This document shows, piece after piece, positions 16,973-26,920 of a stretch of 59,360 nt of DNA; the first letter of the stretch is position 1; each line of letters opens with the position of its first letter. Below the pieces are notes generated by a model. The model was not told the DNA's origin. It worked only from the letters and a program-made list of their open reading frames with translations, and searched no databases. A program made the translations under genes and the position numbers. The DNA is from an uncultured Porphyromonadaceae bacterium. GTDB taxonomy: Bacteria > Bacteroidota > Bacteroidia > Bacteroidales > Muribaculaceae. The DNA is taken from assembly GCA_947175265.1 (NCBI GenBank), contig CAMWMD010000015.1, forward strand, positions 1-59,360, in the 5' to 3' direction.

Positions 16973-19042
16973 ATGACCGACAATAAAGACCTCTTTCAAT
17001 TTGATGATTTTTCCGGTGTAAACCGGTCTGACTCCATTCCTGACACCCCCGATGCCTCTTCCGATTCAGAAATGACGGAAGTCGAGGCCGAAAGAATTGT
17101 GCCGGAATCAATCAGCCCCGGTTCATACGACGATAATGCTATCCAGCATCTCGACTGGAACGAGCACATCCGCCGCCGCCCCGGTATGTACATAGGGAAA
17201 CTCGGCGACGGATCTCATGCTGAAGATGGTATATACGTGTTGATAAAGGAGGTGGTCGACAATTCCATTGACGAGTTCAACATGGGTGCCGGTAAGCGCA
17301 TCGACATCACCATTTCCGAGGAGGAGGGGGAAGTCACAATCCGTGATTACGGACGTGGCATACCTCTCGGAAAGGTGCGGGAAGTCGCTTCGGAAATCAA
17401 TACCGGCGGCAAGTTTGACGACAAGAACTTCAAAAAATCTGTCGGCCTGAATGGTGTCGGCCTGAAGGCCGTCAATGCCCTCTCCACCTCCTGCACGGTA
17501 TCAAGCGTGAGGGATGGACAGAAGGTGACGGTGGAATTCAATCAGGGAAACCTCGTGAGCCAATCGGAACCTCTCCCCTCAAAAGAACCCAATGGCACGA
17601 TGGTGAGATTCAAACCCGACAATGCCCTCTTCCGCGATTTCCGTTTCAACATGGAGTTTGTGGAGACTATGGTCAACAATTACACCTATCTCAACGTCGG
17701 GCTCCAGATTTTCTTCAACGGAAAGAAATATCATTCCCGCCACGGTCTCCTTGACCTTCTGAAAGAGAACATGACCGCCGAGCCCCTCTACCCTATCATC
17801 CATCTTCAGGGGGAGGATATTGAGGTGGTGCTGACGCATACTGACCAGTATGGTGAGGAATACTACTCTTTCGTCAACGGACAGCACACCACCCAGGGAG
17901 GAACTCACCTCTCGGCATTCCGTGAGCACGTGAGCCGCACAATAAAAGAATTCTCCGGGAAAGGTTATGAGTTTTCCGACATCCGCAACGGTATGGTCGG
18001 CGCTGTGAGCGTCAGGATACAGGAGCCGATGTTTGAAAGCCAGACTAAGACGAAACTCGGAAGCAAGGAGATAGCCCCGGATTCTCCCGTCACCGTCAAT
18101 AAATTCGTGGGGGATTTCATTAAGAAGGCTCTCGACGACTATCTGCACAAGAATCCCGACGTGGCTGAGACAATGCTCAAAAAGATTGCCCGGAGCGAGA
18201 AGGAGCGGAAATCAATGGCCGGGGTGGCTAAACTCGCACGTGAGAAGGCTAAGAAAGTAAGCCTCCACAACAGGAAACTCCGTGATTGCCGCATACACTA
18301 CAACGATACTCTCAAACAGAATTCCAAGACGGAAGACCGGCGCGACGAATCCTCCATTTTCATCACCGAGGGTGACTCCGCTTCGGGGACAATCACGAAA
18401 GTGCGCAATGCGGAGACACAGGCCGTATTCTCCCTCCGGGGAAAGCCTCTCAACTCTTACGGCATGACACAGGAGGTGGTCTACAAGAATGATGAATTCA
18501 ACCTCCTTCAGGCAGCGCTCAACATCGAGGACGGCATCGAAGGGTTGCGCTATAACAAAGTCATCATCGCCACCGATGCCGACGTCGACGGTATGCACAT
18601 CCGCCTGCTGGTGATCACCTTCTTCCTAATGTTCTTCCCCGACCTTGTAAAGAAAGGACACGTCTACATTCTTCAGACCCCTCTTTTCCGCGTACGTGAC
18701 AAAAACGCAACAAGACGAAACAAGTCAAAGAGGAGGAAAAAGAAAAACGCTGAAGAGAATGCCGAGCGTGATACATATTACTGCTACACCGATGAGGAGA
18801 GGGAGGCGGCTATAGCAAAATTCGGCAACAATGCGGAAATCACCCGATTCAAAGGTCTCGGAGAAATCAACGATGTGGAGTTCGCCGAATTCATAGGCCC
18901 TGAGATGAGGCTCGACCCGGTCCAACTCAAACGTGAGGATACCGTAGACAAACTCCTTGAGTTCTACATGGGTAAAAACACTATGGAGCGTCAGAACTTC
19001 ATAATCGACAATCTCGTGCTGGAGGACGATTCCGAGATATGA
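16973..19042 (+). CDS. parE: DNA topoisomerase IV subunit B (ParE)
   Basis: Type IIA topoisomerase ATPase subunit that, with ParC, decatenates chromosomes. 689 residues: an acidic N-terminal extension of about 50 residues, then the GHKL ATPase ([50 protein letters not shown]), the transducer domain and the TOPRIM domain ([26 protein letters not shown]). The form [17 protein letters not shown] and linkage to coaD are typical of Bacteroidales ParE and not GyrB. parC is not adjacent in the window. A lysine/arginine-rich insert ([10 protein letters not shown]) lies near residue 585. The stop overlaps the coaD start by four bases. Confidence 0.9.
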   Translation: MTDNKDLFQFDDFSGVNRSDSIPDTPDASSDSEMTEVEAERIVPESISPGSYDDNAIQHLDWNEHIRRRPGMYIGKLGDGSHAEDGIYVLIKEVVDNSIDEFNMGAGKRIDITISEEEGEVTIRDYGRGIPLGKVREVASEINTGGKFDDKNFKKSVGLNGVGLKAVNALSTSCTVSSVRDGQKVTVEFNQGNLVSQSEPLPSKEPNGTMVRFKPDNALFRDFRFNMEFVETMVNNYTYLNVGLQIFFNGKKYHSRHGLLDLLKENMTAEPLYPIIHLQGEDIEVVLTHTDQYGEEYYSFVNGQHTTQGGTHLSAFREHVSRTIKEFSGKGYEFSDIRNGMVGAVSVRIQEPMFESQTKTKLGSKEIAPDSPVTVNKFVGDFIKKALDDYLHKNPDVAETMLKKIARSEKERKSMAGVAKLAREKAKKVSLHNRKLRDCRIHYNDTLKQNSKTEDRRDESSIFITEGDSASGTITKVRNAETQAVFSLRGKPLNSYGMTQEVVYKNDEFNLLQAALNIEDGIEGLRYNKVIIATDADVDGMHIRLLVITFFLMFFPDLVKKGHVYILQTPLFRVRDKNATRRNKSKRRKKKNAEENAERDTYYCYTDEEREAAIAKFGNNAEITRFKGLGEINDVEFAEFIGPEMRLDPVQLKREDTVDKLLEFYMGKNTMERQNFIIDNLVLEDDSEI

Positions 19043-19509
19043 GCCAACGAAAAGCCCTTTTCGCCGGAAGTTTTGACCCCTTCACAGTGGGCCACGCCTC
19101 TATAGTAAAGAGAGCCCTGACACTTTTTGACAATGTGGTGATCGGCATAGGATACAACGAGCACAAGCCGGGGGAATGGAGCGTAGCGACACGTAAAGAG
19201 GCTATCTCGGCATACTGGGTCGGAACTCCTGAAGTCACTGTGGAGACCTTCACAGGGCTGACCGTGGATTTCGCAAGAAAGATAGGTGCCGATGCGCTCT
19301 TGCGCGGGGTCAGGAGCACTCTCGATTTCGAATACGAGCGTAATCTCGCCGATACGAACCGCGCACTCGCCGGCATTGAGACCGTTTTACTCTACTCTCT
19401 CCCACAACTCTCATTCATCTCCAGTTCGATGGTGAGGGAACTAATTCACAACGGGATAGACCCGGCTGAATATATCGCCGGAGATTTCCCCATCAACTTT
19501 AGAAAATGA
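19039..19509 (+). CDS. coaD: Pantetheine-phosphate adenylyltransferase
   Basis: Catalyses ATP plus 4'-phosphopantetheine to dephospho-CoA (EC 2.7.7.3). 156 residues, the family length. The nucleotidyltransferase motif [10 protein letters not shown] has the HxGH variant (TVGH) of CoaD, and [15 protein letters not shown] and [10 protein letters not shown] complete the active site. ATGA overlaps link it both to parE upstream and to the protease gene downstream, so its translation is coupled to both. Confidence 0.96.
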   Translation: MSQRKALFAGSFDPFTVGHASIVKRALTLFDNVVIGIGYNEHKPGEWSVATRKEAISAYWVGTPEVTVETFTGLTVDFARKIGADALLRGVRSTLDFEYERNLADTNRALAGIETVLLYSLPQLSFISSSMVRELIHNGIDPAEYIAGDFPINFRK

Positions 19510-21116
19510 AGAAAAACCTTATATTCCTTGGAGCCCTCGCGCTCTTCGCTCTCTCCGGCATAACACATGCCCAGAATTACCTCAACCAGAATCAGAAACT
19601 GAGAATGGCGGAAGCTGCCATAGCGCAGTTTTATGTCGACACTGTCAACGAGACAAAACTGGTGGAGGATGCAATACGCGGCATGCTGGAAGGGCTTGAC
19701 CCGCACTCACAGTACACCAACGCCGAAGAGACAAAGGAACTCAACGAGCCGCTGACAGGTAATTTCAGCGGAATCGGTATCACATTCAACATGAATCAGG
19801 ACACTCTCTACGTTATCCAGACTGTCTCCGGTGGTCCCTCTGAAAGGGTTGGCATCCTCGCGGGTGACCGCATCATTTCTGTAAACGACACCACCATTGC
19901 CGGAGTTGGGATGAAGAACACCCAGATCATGAAGAAACTCCGTGGTCCGAAAGGCACGGATGTCAATGTCAAGGTGCTAAGGCAACAGAGCGGCGCGAAA
20001 GATACAATCGACTTCACAATCACCCGCGCCGACATACCTATCTACAGTGTCGACGCCTCCTATATGGTGGATCCACACACCGGGTATATCAGAATCAACA
20101 GATTTTCGGCTGAGACCGCCAATGAGGTTCATCAGGCGCTTTCGTCACTCAAGAAAGAGGGTATGAAAAACCTTATCCTTGACCTTGTGGACAATGGAGG
20201 GGGCTACCTCAACGCGGCCGTCGACATTCTTGGAGAGTTCCTTCCCGCAGGCACCCTTGCCGTCTACACCGAAGGCACCAACTCCACCCGCCAGAACCAC
20301 AACACCACTCCCGCCGGTTTGAAACCTCTCTTTGACAAAGGGCGACTGGTGGTGATGGCAAACCAGTATTCCGCCTCCGCCTCTGAAATCACTTCCGGAG
20401 CAATCCAGGATTGGGACCGCGGTCTTATCGTAGGACGCCGTACATTCGGAAAGGGTCTCGTGCAACGCCCTATCCAATTCCCCGACGGCTCTATGATGCG
20501 TCTGACAATCGCCCACTACTACACTCCTACCGGACGCGACATCCAGAAGCCTTATCAGAAGGGTAACCAGCAGGCTTATCAGGAAGATATTATCGACCGG
20601 TTCAATCATGGCGAACTCATGCATGCCGACTCGATAAAGTATATCGATTCCCTGAAGGTAGAGACCCTGAGGCTGAAACGCCCAATTTATGGCGGCGGCG
20701 GTATCTACCCGGATAAATTCGTTCCCCTCGACACCACGGAGTTTACAAAATATTACCGTAATGTAGTGGCTAAAGGAGTGATAAACCGTTTCGTGATAAA
20801 CTACGTCGACGAGAACAGAAAGAATATACTTTCACGATTCCCCGATGACAATGCATACGTAAAGGGATTCGAAGTGTCGCAGGATATGCTCGATTCGATG
20901 TACGCTCTCGCCGGGAAGGAGGGTGTGGAACCGAATCCGGAGGAAGCAAAGGCCAGCGCACCCCTCTTCTCCATGATAGTAAAAGCACTCATAGGGCGCG
21001 ATGTCTACGACAACGCCACCTATTTCAAGGTGTATAACCTCCACGACCCCATATTCAAGGAAGCCCTCCGGCTCATCAATTCCCCGGAATATGAGAGTCT
21101 GCTTAGAAAAATTTGA
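19506..21116 (+). CDS. S41-family C-terminal processing peptidase
   Basis: 536 residues with a signal peptide ([22 protein letters not shown]), a short helical N-terminal part, a PDZ domain at about 75-165 (GIGITFNMNQDTLYVIQTVS, AGDRIISVNDTTI) and the S41 protease core. The Ser-Lys dyad is S291 in YSASASEI and K316 in FGKGLVQ, spaced by 25 as in Bacillus CtpB. Acts in the periplasm on exported proteins; substrate unknown. It overlaps coaD by four bases and is followed after 18 bases by a DUF3078 protein, an arrangement that suggests the outer-membrane protein or the two later exported proteins may be functional partners. Confidence 0.93.
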   Translation: MKKNLIFLGALALFALSGITHAQNYLNQNQKLRMAEAAIAQFYVDTVNETKLVEDAIRGMLEGLDPHSQYTNAEETKELNEPLTGNFSGIGITFNMNQDTLYVIQTVSGGPSERVGILAGDRIISVNDTTIAGVGMKNTQIMKKLRGPKGTDVNVKVLRQQSGAKDTIDFTITRADIPIYSVDASYMVDPHTGYIRINRFSAETANEVHQALSSLKKEGMKNLILDLVDNGGGYLNAAVDILGEFLPAGTLAVYTEGTNSTRQNHNTTPAGLKPLFDKGRLVVMANQYSASASEITSGAIQDWDRGLIVGRRTFGKGLVQRPIQFPDGSMMRLTIAHYYTPTGRDIQKPYQKGNQQAYQEDIIDRFNHGELMHADSIKYIDSLKVETLRLKRPIYGGGGIYPDKFVPLDTTEFTKYYRNVVAKGVINRFVINYVDENRKNILSRFPDDNAYVKGFEVSQDMLDSMYALAGKEGVEPNPEEAKASAPLFSMIVKALIGRDVYDNATYFKVYNLHDPIFKEALRLINSPEYESLLRKI

Positions 21117-21134
21117 TTACTAATTCCACTTCCA

Positions 21135-22706
21135 ATGAACCCGCCAAAACGATTTTCCACCATTCTCTTCCTCGCCATATCGGCATTGGCCCTTCCACTC
21201 GCCTCCTCCTACGGCCAGTCTGCCTTACGAAATGTAAAATCCGCAAGGACACTTGCCTTTGAAGAATCGGCTGACTCTATAGCGAGGGCCGACAGCCTTG
21301 CCGCTGCAAGAGCGGAGGCTTTGCGTGTCAGGGATGTGGATGAAATCATGAAGTCGCTCCCTGAATCCGACCTTCGGACAACCCCGGTCAACAAGGTCTT
21401 CGGGCCTTGGGTGTTCTTGGGCTACCGTAATCTTGCCCGCAAAGGTATGGATATATCTCTCCCCGCCTCACTCGCCAACACAAGCGTGATATGCGGTGAC
21501 TCCGTGCCGGTTGAAAATACCGGCATCGAGGGCATCATTGCGACCGACGAATTGGCCGAGAGGAATGATTCCTCCCTAATAATCCGCGAATCCGCCTTTG
21601 AGTCAGAGACGCCCACGGTCGCCTCAATAGCATCCCCGGGTCTTCTTATCACAGGAAAGTCCATAACCCCCAAATGGTTGAAGGATGCCCTTAACGCTTA
21701 CCGCATACAGGAGGATTTCATGTACTCTACCATGGTGACCGACCCTGCTACGATCGACTATTCGTATTGGGATCTGCCCGTGCCGCCGCGTCTCCTTGAG
21801 GATGACGTGACTTTTGCCGGATATATGAGGCGACTCAATCTCCCGGAAGTCGATGTGGATAAGGCGGTGCTTCCGGAAGAGAATCTCAGGAGGATACATT
21901 GGCTCCACACGGTGGGCGCGTCGCTCCATTTCTCTCAGGCATACGTGTCGTCTAACTGGTATCAGGGCGGCAACAACCATCTCGCGCTCCTCTTCAACTT
22001 CAACTGGAATGTGCAACTCAATCAGGTGTATCACCCCAATCTTCTTTTCCAGAGCAATCTCCAGTATAAACTCGGCCTCAACTCCACTCCTCAGGACGAG
22101 GTACACAGATATTCCATTTCCGAAGACCTTCTGCAATACAACCTCAACTCCGGCGTGAAGGCCTTCAAGAAATGGTTCTACTCTCTAAATGCGGTGTTCA
22201 AGACTCAGATATTGAAGAATTATGAGAAGAATTCCAACGTCCGCACCGCCTCGTTCCTTTCTCCCGGCGACCTCAACATTGGTCTCGGTATGGCTTATTC
22301 TCATCAGAACAAGACCAAGACCCTGCAACTGACAGCCACCATCTCCCCCCTCTCCTACAATCTGAAGACCTGCATCACCGACAAGATAGACCACTCTCTC
22401 TACAATATCGACGCTGACAGGAAGAGCCGCAGCGAATTCGGTAGCAACGGGGAGTTCAACATGCTCTGGATGATAACCCCCAATATCTCATATAAGACAA
22501 GGGTCTTCCTCTTCACGGATTACTCCTATTTCCTGTCTGACTGGGAGAATACGATGAATTTTGAGATCAATCGTTTCCTCTCAACCCAGATATACGCTCA
22601 CCTGCGCTACGACACATCTACGGAATCTCTCACGAAATGGAAGCATCTCCAACTCAGGGAGGTGCTCAGTTTCGGCCTGACCTATACCTTCAGCACAAAA
22701 CCATAG
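21135..22706 (+). CDS. DUF3078 outer-membrane protein
   Basis: 523 residues with a signal peptide ending near SYGQ. The C-terminal half (about 255-523) has alternating aromatic strands such as WYQGGNNHLALLFNFNWNV and LLFQSNLQYKLGLNSTP, matching the DUF3078 family of predicted outer-membrane beta-barrels in Bacteroidota. The N-terminal half is a low-complexity periplasmic region without recognised domain. Function unknown. It is co-directional with the S41 peptidase upstream and two small exported proteins downstream. Confidence 0.8.
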   Translation: MNPPKRFSTILFLAISALALPLASSYGQSALRNVKSARTLAFEESADSIARADSLAAARAEALRVRDVDEIMKSLPESDLRTTPVNKVFGPWVFLGYRNLARKGMDISLPASLANTSVICGDSVPVENTGIEGIIATDELAERNDSSLIIRESAFESETPTVASIASPGLLITGKSITPKWLKDALNAYRIQEDFMYSTMVTDPATIDYSYWDLPVPPRLLEDDVTFAGYMRRLNLPEVDVDKAVLPEENLRRIHWLHTVGASLHFSQAYVSSNWYQGGNNHLALLFNFNWNVQLNQVYHPNLLFQSNLQYKLGLNSTPQDEVHRYSISEDLLQYNLNSGVKAFKKWFYSLNAVFKTQILKNYEKNSNVRTASFLSPGDLNIGLGMAYSHQNKTKTLQLTATISPLSYNLKTCITDKIDHSLYNIDADRKSRSEFGSNGEFNMLWMITPNISYKTRVFLFTDYSYFLSDWENTMNFEINRFLSTQIYAHLRYDTSTESLTKWKHLQLREVLSFGLTYTFSTKP

Positions 22707-22711
22707 GACGG

Positions 22712-23365
22712 ATGATATTCGACTCCTTTCCCCATATCAAGGCAACCGGGAAGCGATGGAAGGCTCTCCTCGCTACGGCTGCCTTGACTTTTATTCTCCC
22801 GGCATCCGTCTTTCCACGTGAGGATGAAAGGCCCGTATGCGACATAGAGGCCGCACGCGAAGTCTGCGACACCCTTCCTCTCGACAATATCGAGGGGATA
22901 TGGCTCTATCCCGACGATAGGGTCACCGTGTTCATACGCCGTCTTCCCGACGCATCCTTTCCCGAGATGCCCGCATACATCATAACGGCGATAGAATCTT
23001 CCGACTGCCGGATAATTCCCGGTGAGATGATGGGACGCATGACCGCTACCCCCGAAGCCTCAAAATATAATGTGTCGCTACGCACGGATAAAACTCCGGG
23101 CAGGAAAAATGCCCACGATGAATGCGTGGCGACTCTCTCTAAAGAGGGCGACTCCATGATTCTGTCAAAGGAGAAATCAAAATTCAGGTTACGGATGAGC
23201 CTTAACCCGAATTCCCTCCTCCCCACCCTATGGAAATCTCTGCTGCGTTTCGGAATTTCCGTCGGCTCGGGGAATGACCCCAAACGCCCCTCTCCCGGAA
23301 TGATAAAGGTATATCCCGTGAAAGAGGGACAAGGAATCAAGCGCAACCGCCCGAGGTATCTATGA
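22712..23365 (+). CDS. Exported protein of unknown function
   Basis: 217 residues from the ATG at 22712, five bases after the preceding stop; a longer frame from 22637 would run deep into the DUF3078 gene and is rejected. A hydrophobic stretch at about 19-31 (ALLATAALTFILPAS) looks like a signal peptide with a longer than usual N-region. The rest is a soluble domain (GIWLYPDDRVTVFIRRLPD, YIITAIESSDCRIIPGEMMG) resembling small beta-rich domains found in Bacteroidales, but I do not recognise the family. Position in the parE operon suggests constitutive expression. Confidence 0.65.
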   Translation: MIFDSFPHIKATGKRWKALLATAALTFILPASVFPREDERPVCDIEAAREVCDTLPLDNIEGIWLYPDDRVTVFIRRLPDASFPEMPAYIITAIESSDCRIIPGEMMGRMTATPEASKYNVSLRTDKTPGRKNAHDECVATLSKEGDSMILSKEKSKFRLRMSLNPNSLLPTLWKSLLRFGISVGSGNDPKRPSPGMIKVYPVKEGQGIKRNRPRYL

Positions 23366-23399
23366 TGAGAAGTATCCCTGACTCGTAAGATGTATAATT

Positions 23400-23993
23400 A
23401 TGAAAAGATTCAGTCATGCCCTATTGATCGCGCTGGCGGCAACGTTGCTCCCTTCCGGCATATCAGCCGACGGGAAGAAACTTCGCACCAAATTAAACGC
23501 AAATGCTGAGAAGTCGCTCACTTCCGGAAAGGGTAAAGGGAAAGCCTCCGCCGATTCCGGAGAAAGGAAGGCGGAGGCTTGGATCAAAGTCAGTGCGGAT
23601 TCTCTGGGAAAAGACCACCCGGTTGAAGCAAGGTTAACGGGATTTGACCCGCAAAGCATATCTTTCACCGGTTACGACAAACAGGCCACAGCCTCAAGAG
23701 AGACTTTCCATGTCGTGAACAGGTCAGCCCATACTCTCCGGAAGATGGATATTGAAATAGTATATCAGGACATGAAAGGGAGGATGCTCCACAAGAGGAA
23801 GGCCACCGTGTTCTGCAATATACCGGCCGGAGAGACCCACAAGACGGATATCCGCACCTGGGACACCCAGCTTTCCTTCTACTATTATCTGAGCAATCCG
23901 CCGCGACGCGTAGCCACCCCCTATCAGGTCGAGATCCATCCTTTGGCATTCTGGCTCACCCCGGAGGAAAGCGTCGATACCGCCGGCGAATGA
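23400..23993 (+). CDS. Exported protein of unknown function, beta-sandwich type
   Basis: 197 residues. Signal peptide MKRFSHALLIALAATLLPSGISA, a charged linker rich in Lys and Ser, and a C-terminal domain of about 125 residues. The segment FHVVNRSAHTLRKMDIEIVY followed by FCNIPAGETHKTDIRTWDTQ reads like an immunoglobulin-type fold of the FxLYD kind, in which a backbone term is followed by a tether to a transport or envelope process. I cannot name the family. It ends directly against the convergent gene, the two stops forming TGATCA. Confidence 0.65.
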   Translation: MKRFSHALLIALAATLLPSGISADGKKLRTKLNANAEKSLTSGKGKGKASADSGERKAEAWIKVSADSLGKDHPVEARLTGFDPQSISFTGYDKQATASRETFHVVNRSAHTLRKMDIEIVYQDMKGRMLHKRKATVFCNIPAGETHKTDIRTWDTQLSFYYYLSNPPRRVATPYQVEIHPLAFWLTPEESVDTAGE

Positions 23994-25292
23994 TCATTTC
24001 CCTGTCATTATCTCGAGCACGAGGCGGTCGGTCTCACGCATGGCCTCACGCCCTATCGAGGTAAGGTTATGGATCGAGCGGTCTACATCATCGCTTATGA
24101 TGCCCTCCGCCTCTGTGACGCATTTGCCGTTGATGGCAAGCATGGCCGACATAAGGGCTGTCGACACACCAGACGAAATCTTAAGCGAACAGGAGGGCTT
24201 CGCACCGTCGCATATCATTCCCGTAAGGTTGGCGATCATATTCTTCACAGCAGAGCAAATCTCCCGGTATCCCCCACCGAGCAGATAAGTGAGCCCGGCA
24301 GAGGCTCCGGTCGAGGCTACCACGCATCCACAGAGAGCCGACAGACGGCCCAGACTCTGCTTTATATATATGCTCGTGAGGTGGCTCATCATCAGGGCTC
24401 GTATTGTCTCCTCCTCGCTCGCCCCGCAGTCTATGGCATACGAGACGACCGGCATCGTGGCGCAGATGCCCTGGTTGCCACTACCGGAATTCGACATCAC
24501 GGCAATCCTTGCACCCCCCATTCTGGCATCACAGGCTGCCGAGGTATAACTTATTATGTGCTCCAGCGGACTGTCGCCGAAGAGTTTAAGGCCGAGACCG
24601 TTGCGTATGGAGGAGCCTAATGAATGGCCGTAATCACCATTCAGCGCACACTCTGCCGCCGCCATATTCAATTTCCTGGCATCAAGGATGAAATCTATCT
24701 CCTCAAGAGGAGTCTCAAGGGCATACTCCACCACTGTAGCCATATCAAGTTCGCAATCTGCGCTAACTGCGGCTCCCTCCCCCGGAGTCCCCTCGCACAT
24801 ATCACTTTCAAACACCACCTCATCGCCACGTTTCACAACGACGAAACCTGTATGTGTGCGTGAAATGACAGCCTCGGCAAATTCCCCCGCCTCATTGCTA
24901 ACCCTCACCTCTATGTGGAGCACGGAAGGGGGATTCTCGGCAAGACCTATCCTTATCCTCCCCTCCTCTATATAACGGCGCCCTGCCGAAACGGCCTCGG
25001 GAGTGACATCCTCAAGCACTTCAAGCCCCTTCTCCGAGCGGCCTACAATCGCACCGAGGGCTATCGCTATCGGAAGGCCTATCATCCCTGTGCCGGGTAT
25101 TCCCACCCCCATAGCGTTCTTGAGTACATTGGCACTGAGGCTCACCTCTATCGCCGCGGGGAGACATCCCAGTTCCTCTGTGGCGCGAGCCACACACAAA
25201 GCCACAGCCACCGGCTCTGTACACCCGACGGCAGGCACAACCTCGCGCCTCACGAGCGAGGTTATCTCATCTCTTAATTTTTTTGGTATCAT
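23994..25292 (-). CDS. L-cysteine desulfidase family protein (UPF0597/YhaM type)
   Basis: 432 residues of the serine dehydratase alpha-like, iron-sulfur family to which E. coli YhaM/CyuA and archaeal L-cysteine desulfidase belong. The N-terminus VVPAVGCTEPVAVALCVARA holds the conserved GCTEP, and later SGSGNQGICATMPVV and GMICDGAKPSCSLKIS carry the conserved Cys residues that would ligate a 4Fe-4S cluster. The expected reaction is cysteine to pyruvate, ammonia and sulfide, in the cytoplasm. It follows thymidine kinase by 31 bases on the same strand, which may only reflect read-through. Confidence 0.88.
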   Translation of the reverse strand: MIPKKLRDEITSLVRREVVPAVGCTEPVAVALCVARATEELGCLPAAIEVSLSANVLKNAMGVGIPGTGMIGLPIAIALGAIVGRSEKGLEVLEDVTPEAVSAGRRYIEEGRIRIGLAENPPSVLHIEVRVSNEAGEFAEAVISRTHTGFVVVKRGDEVVFESDMCEGTPGEGAAVSADCELDMATVVEYALETPLEEIDFILDARKLNMAAAECALNGDYGHSLGSSIRNGLGLKLFGDSPLEHIISYTSAACDARMGGARIAVMSNSGSGNQGICATMPVVSYAIDCGASEEETIRALMMSHLTSIYIKQSLGRLSALCGCVVASTGASAGLTYLLGGGYREICSAVKNMIANLTGMICDGAKPSCSLKISSGVSTALMSAMLAINGKCVTEAEGIISDDVDRSIHNLTSIGREAMRETDRLVLEIMTGK

Positions 25293-25323
25293 TATTGGTC
25301 AGTAGATATTAAGGTCACGGTTA

Positions 25324-25914
25324 TCATAGGAGGCGATTGGTCCAGCATTTCCGGCACACCGCCATATAACGGTCATTGCCTCCGATCTCCACCTGTTCCC
25401 CTTCTGTGACGATACGCCCCTCTCTGTCGATTCGGGCATTGACGATTGTCTTGCGTCCGCAGGTACAGGTCGATTTCACCTCCTCTATCGAATCGGCTAT
25501 CTCGAACAGACGGCGGGAGCCTTCGAAGAGTTTGGTCTGGAAGTCTGTGCGGAGTCCGTAGCATATCACGTTGCAACCGTATTCATCCACCACACGCGCC
25601 AACTGGTCGACCTGCCCGGCCGTGAGAAACTGAGCCTCGTCCACAAGAATCCAACCCGGGAGCATCCCTCCCGACTCATTCATGCGGCTCAATGTGGCGA
25701 AGATGTCGGTATCGGGATATATCCACCGGCATTCCCTCTCTATACCTATGCGGCTCCTTATGACATTTTTCGCTTCGCGGGTATCAGTGACAGGTTTGAA
25801 GCATAGATGCGCTATGCCGCGCTCCTCGAAATTGTAGGCCGTAGTCAGCAAAAGGGCTGTCTTGGCCGAGCCCATGGTGCCATAACGGAAATAAAGTTTA
25901 CCGATTCGTTGCAT
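25324..25914 (-). CDS. tdk: Thymidine kinase
   Basis: 196 residues, type II thymidine kinase. Walker A at 12-19 (GTMGSAKT), Walker B/catalytic segment ILVDEAQFLT, the lasso region, and zinc-binding Cys pairs CTCG and CRKCW. It phosphorylates thymidine to dTMP for salvage. A strong Bacteroidota promoter lies about 65 bases upstream of the ATG at 25914. Confidence 0.95.
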   Translation of the reverse strand: MQRIGKLYFRYGTMGSAKTALLLTTAYNFEERGIAHLCFKPVTDTREAKNVIRSRIGIERECRWIYPDTDIFATLSRMNESGGMLPGWILVDEAQFLTAGQVDQLARVVDEYGCNVICYGLRTDFQTKLFEGSRRLFEIADSIEEVKSTCTCGRKTIVNARIDREGRIVTEGEQVEIGGNDRYMAVCRKCWTNRLL

Positions 25915-25976
25915 AATTCATTGATAAAGCAGGAATAGGCGGCAATATTGCGCTGCCGGGTTCCCCTTTCCGAGTT

Positions 25977-26008
25977 CAAAGATAATATTTTTTTTGAAAA
26001 AACACAAA
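25977..26008 (-). promoter_or_regulatory. Promoter of tdk
   Basis: On the minus strand TTTG (26008-26005), exactly 20 bases, then TATCTTTG (25984-25977). This is a full match to the Bacteroidota consensus. The spacer is nearly all A and T. Confidence 0.85.
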
Positions 26009-26174
26009 AAAATCCAAAACCGGGCAAACAAATCAAACCCGAATTTCGTTGAAGAAAAGTAAGTCGGATGGAAAGAGCAATCTTCCGCAAAAAACGGCTT
26101 GCATCCGGCAACGGAATGAAACAAACAATCTAAAACTATCTTTTCTTAATCAAATCTTAAAAACTCGATTCACT

Positions 26175-26765
26175 ATGAACGCAATGGCAGACATAATCTC
26201 GGTAGATCCCGCACAGACCACCCTTGGAGCATTACACCCCGAGTTTGCAGAGCGTATCGCACGCAAAGTGAAAGTTGAGACTCCCTCCTTCAGCAGGAGA
26301 ATGTGGCTTGACATGACTTTCGCCTGCGCGACTCCCGGCGTTGCCCGCAACAGCCGCACAATGCTTCTCCTCCGTCTTTGCTTCGCTACCCTCATGATTG
26401 TCTCCGGTGCGTTTATCCTTTCTGGCGAAATATACTCTCCCCTCGCAGGTTTTGATGCCGTGACATTCGCGGCTTTGGAATTGGCGGTAGGCTCGATGCT
26501 TGCTCTCGGCCTCTTCACAAGATTTGCAATGTTCGCCGCTGTCGCAGGTTTCGGATTCATGTCTTTCCAATCGATTTCAGCAGGTATATTCGATATGCAG
26601 TCGCTTCTCTGCTGCCTCGCTTCCCTCTCATTCCTCCTTCTCGGCTCAGGTCGCTATTCAGCCGACTTCCTTCTCCGCAAGTCAATCATCCTCCGAGCCG
26701 CAAAGCGTCGCCGCAAGATGCAGGCAGACCGCCTCTCCTACAAGGCATACCGTCTCAGCCTCTGA
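26175..26765 (+). CDS. Small four-helix membrane protein, DoxX-like
   Basis: 196 residues from the ATG at 26175; an upstream TTG at 26049 gives an unlikely Lys-rich extension. Four hydrophobic segments follow a soluble N-terminal part of about 60 residues: LRLCFATLMIVSGAFIL, FAALELAVGSMLALGLF, FAMFAAVAGFGFMSF and LLCCLASLSFLLLGSG, and the tail is basic. The pattern fits DoxX/TQO small-subunit-like quinone or redox membrane proteins, but the match is by topology only. Codon use and start sequence look ordinary. A strong terminator follows. Confidence 0.65.
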   Translation: MNAMADIISVDPAQTTLGALHPEFAERIARKVKVETPSFSRRMWLDMTFACATPGVARNSRTMLLLRLCFATLMIVSGAFILSGEIYSPLAGFDAVTFAALELAVGSMLALGLFTRFAMFAAVAGFGFMSFQSISAGIFDMQSLLCCLASLSFLLLGSGRYSADFLLRKSIILRAAKRRRKMQADRLSYKAYRLSL

Positions 26766-26845
26766 AAGCGTCACGATTCCCACTCCTCTCTCAAAAGAAT
26801 TTAGATTATAAGTTGTAAGTAGTTAGTGATACAGTTGAAAACTGA

Positions 26846-26876
26846 AAAACGCGTTCCGGAATCCGGAGCGCGTTTT
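26846..26876. terminator. Intrinsic terminator, bidirectional
   Basis: A 14-bp stem (26846-26859 with 26863-26876, one G-T wobble) with a three-base loop, A-run before and T-run after. It lies between the DoxX-like gene and the convergent manC and can stop both transcripts. Confidence 0.9.
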
Positions 26877-26920
26877 CTTATTGTGTAATATTCTAAATCC
26901 GTATTAGAAGAGGGGCGAAG

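Noticed and set aside
22637..22711. Earlier start for the 217-residue exported protein
   Set aside because: It would overlap the DUF3078 gene by 70 bases and place the signal peptide internally; ATG at 22712 fits better.
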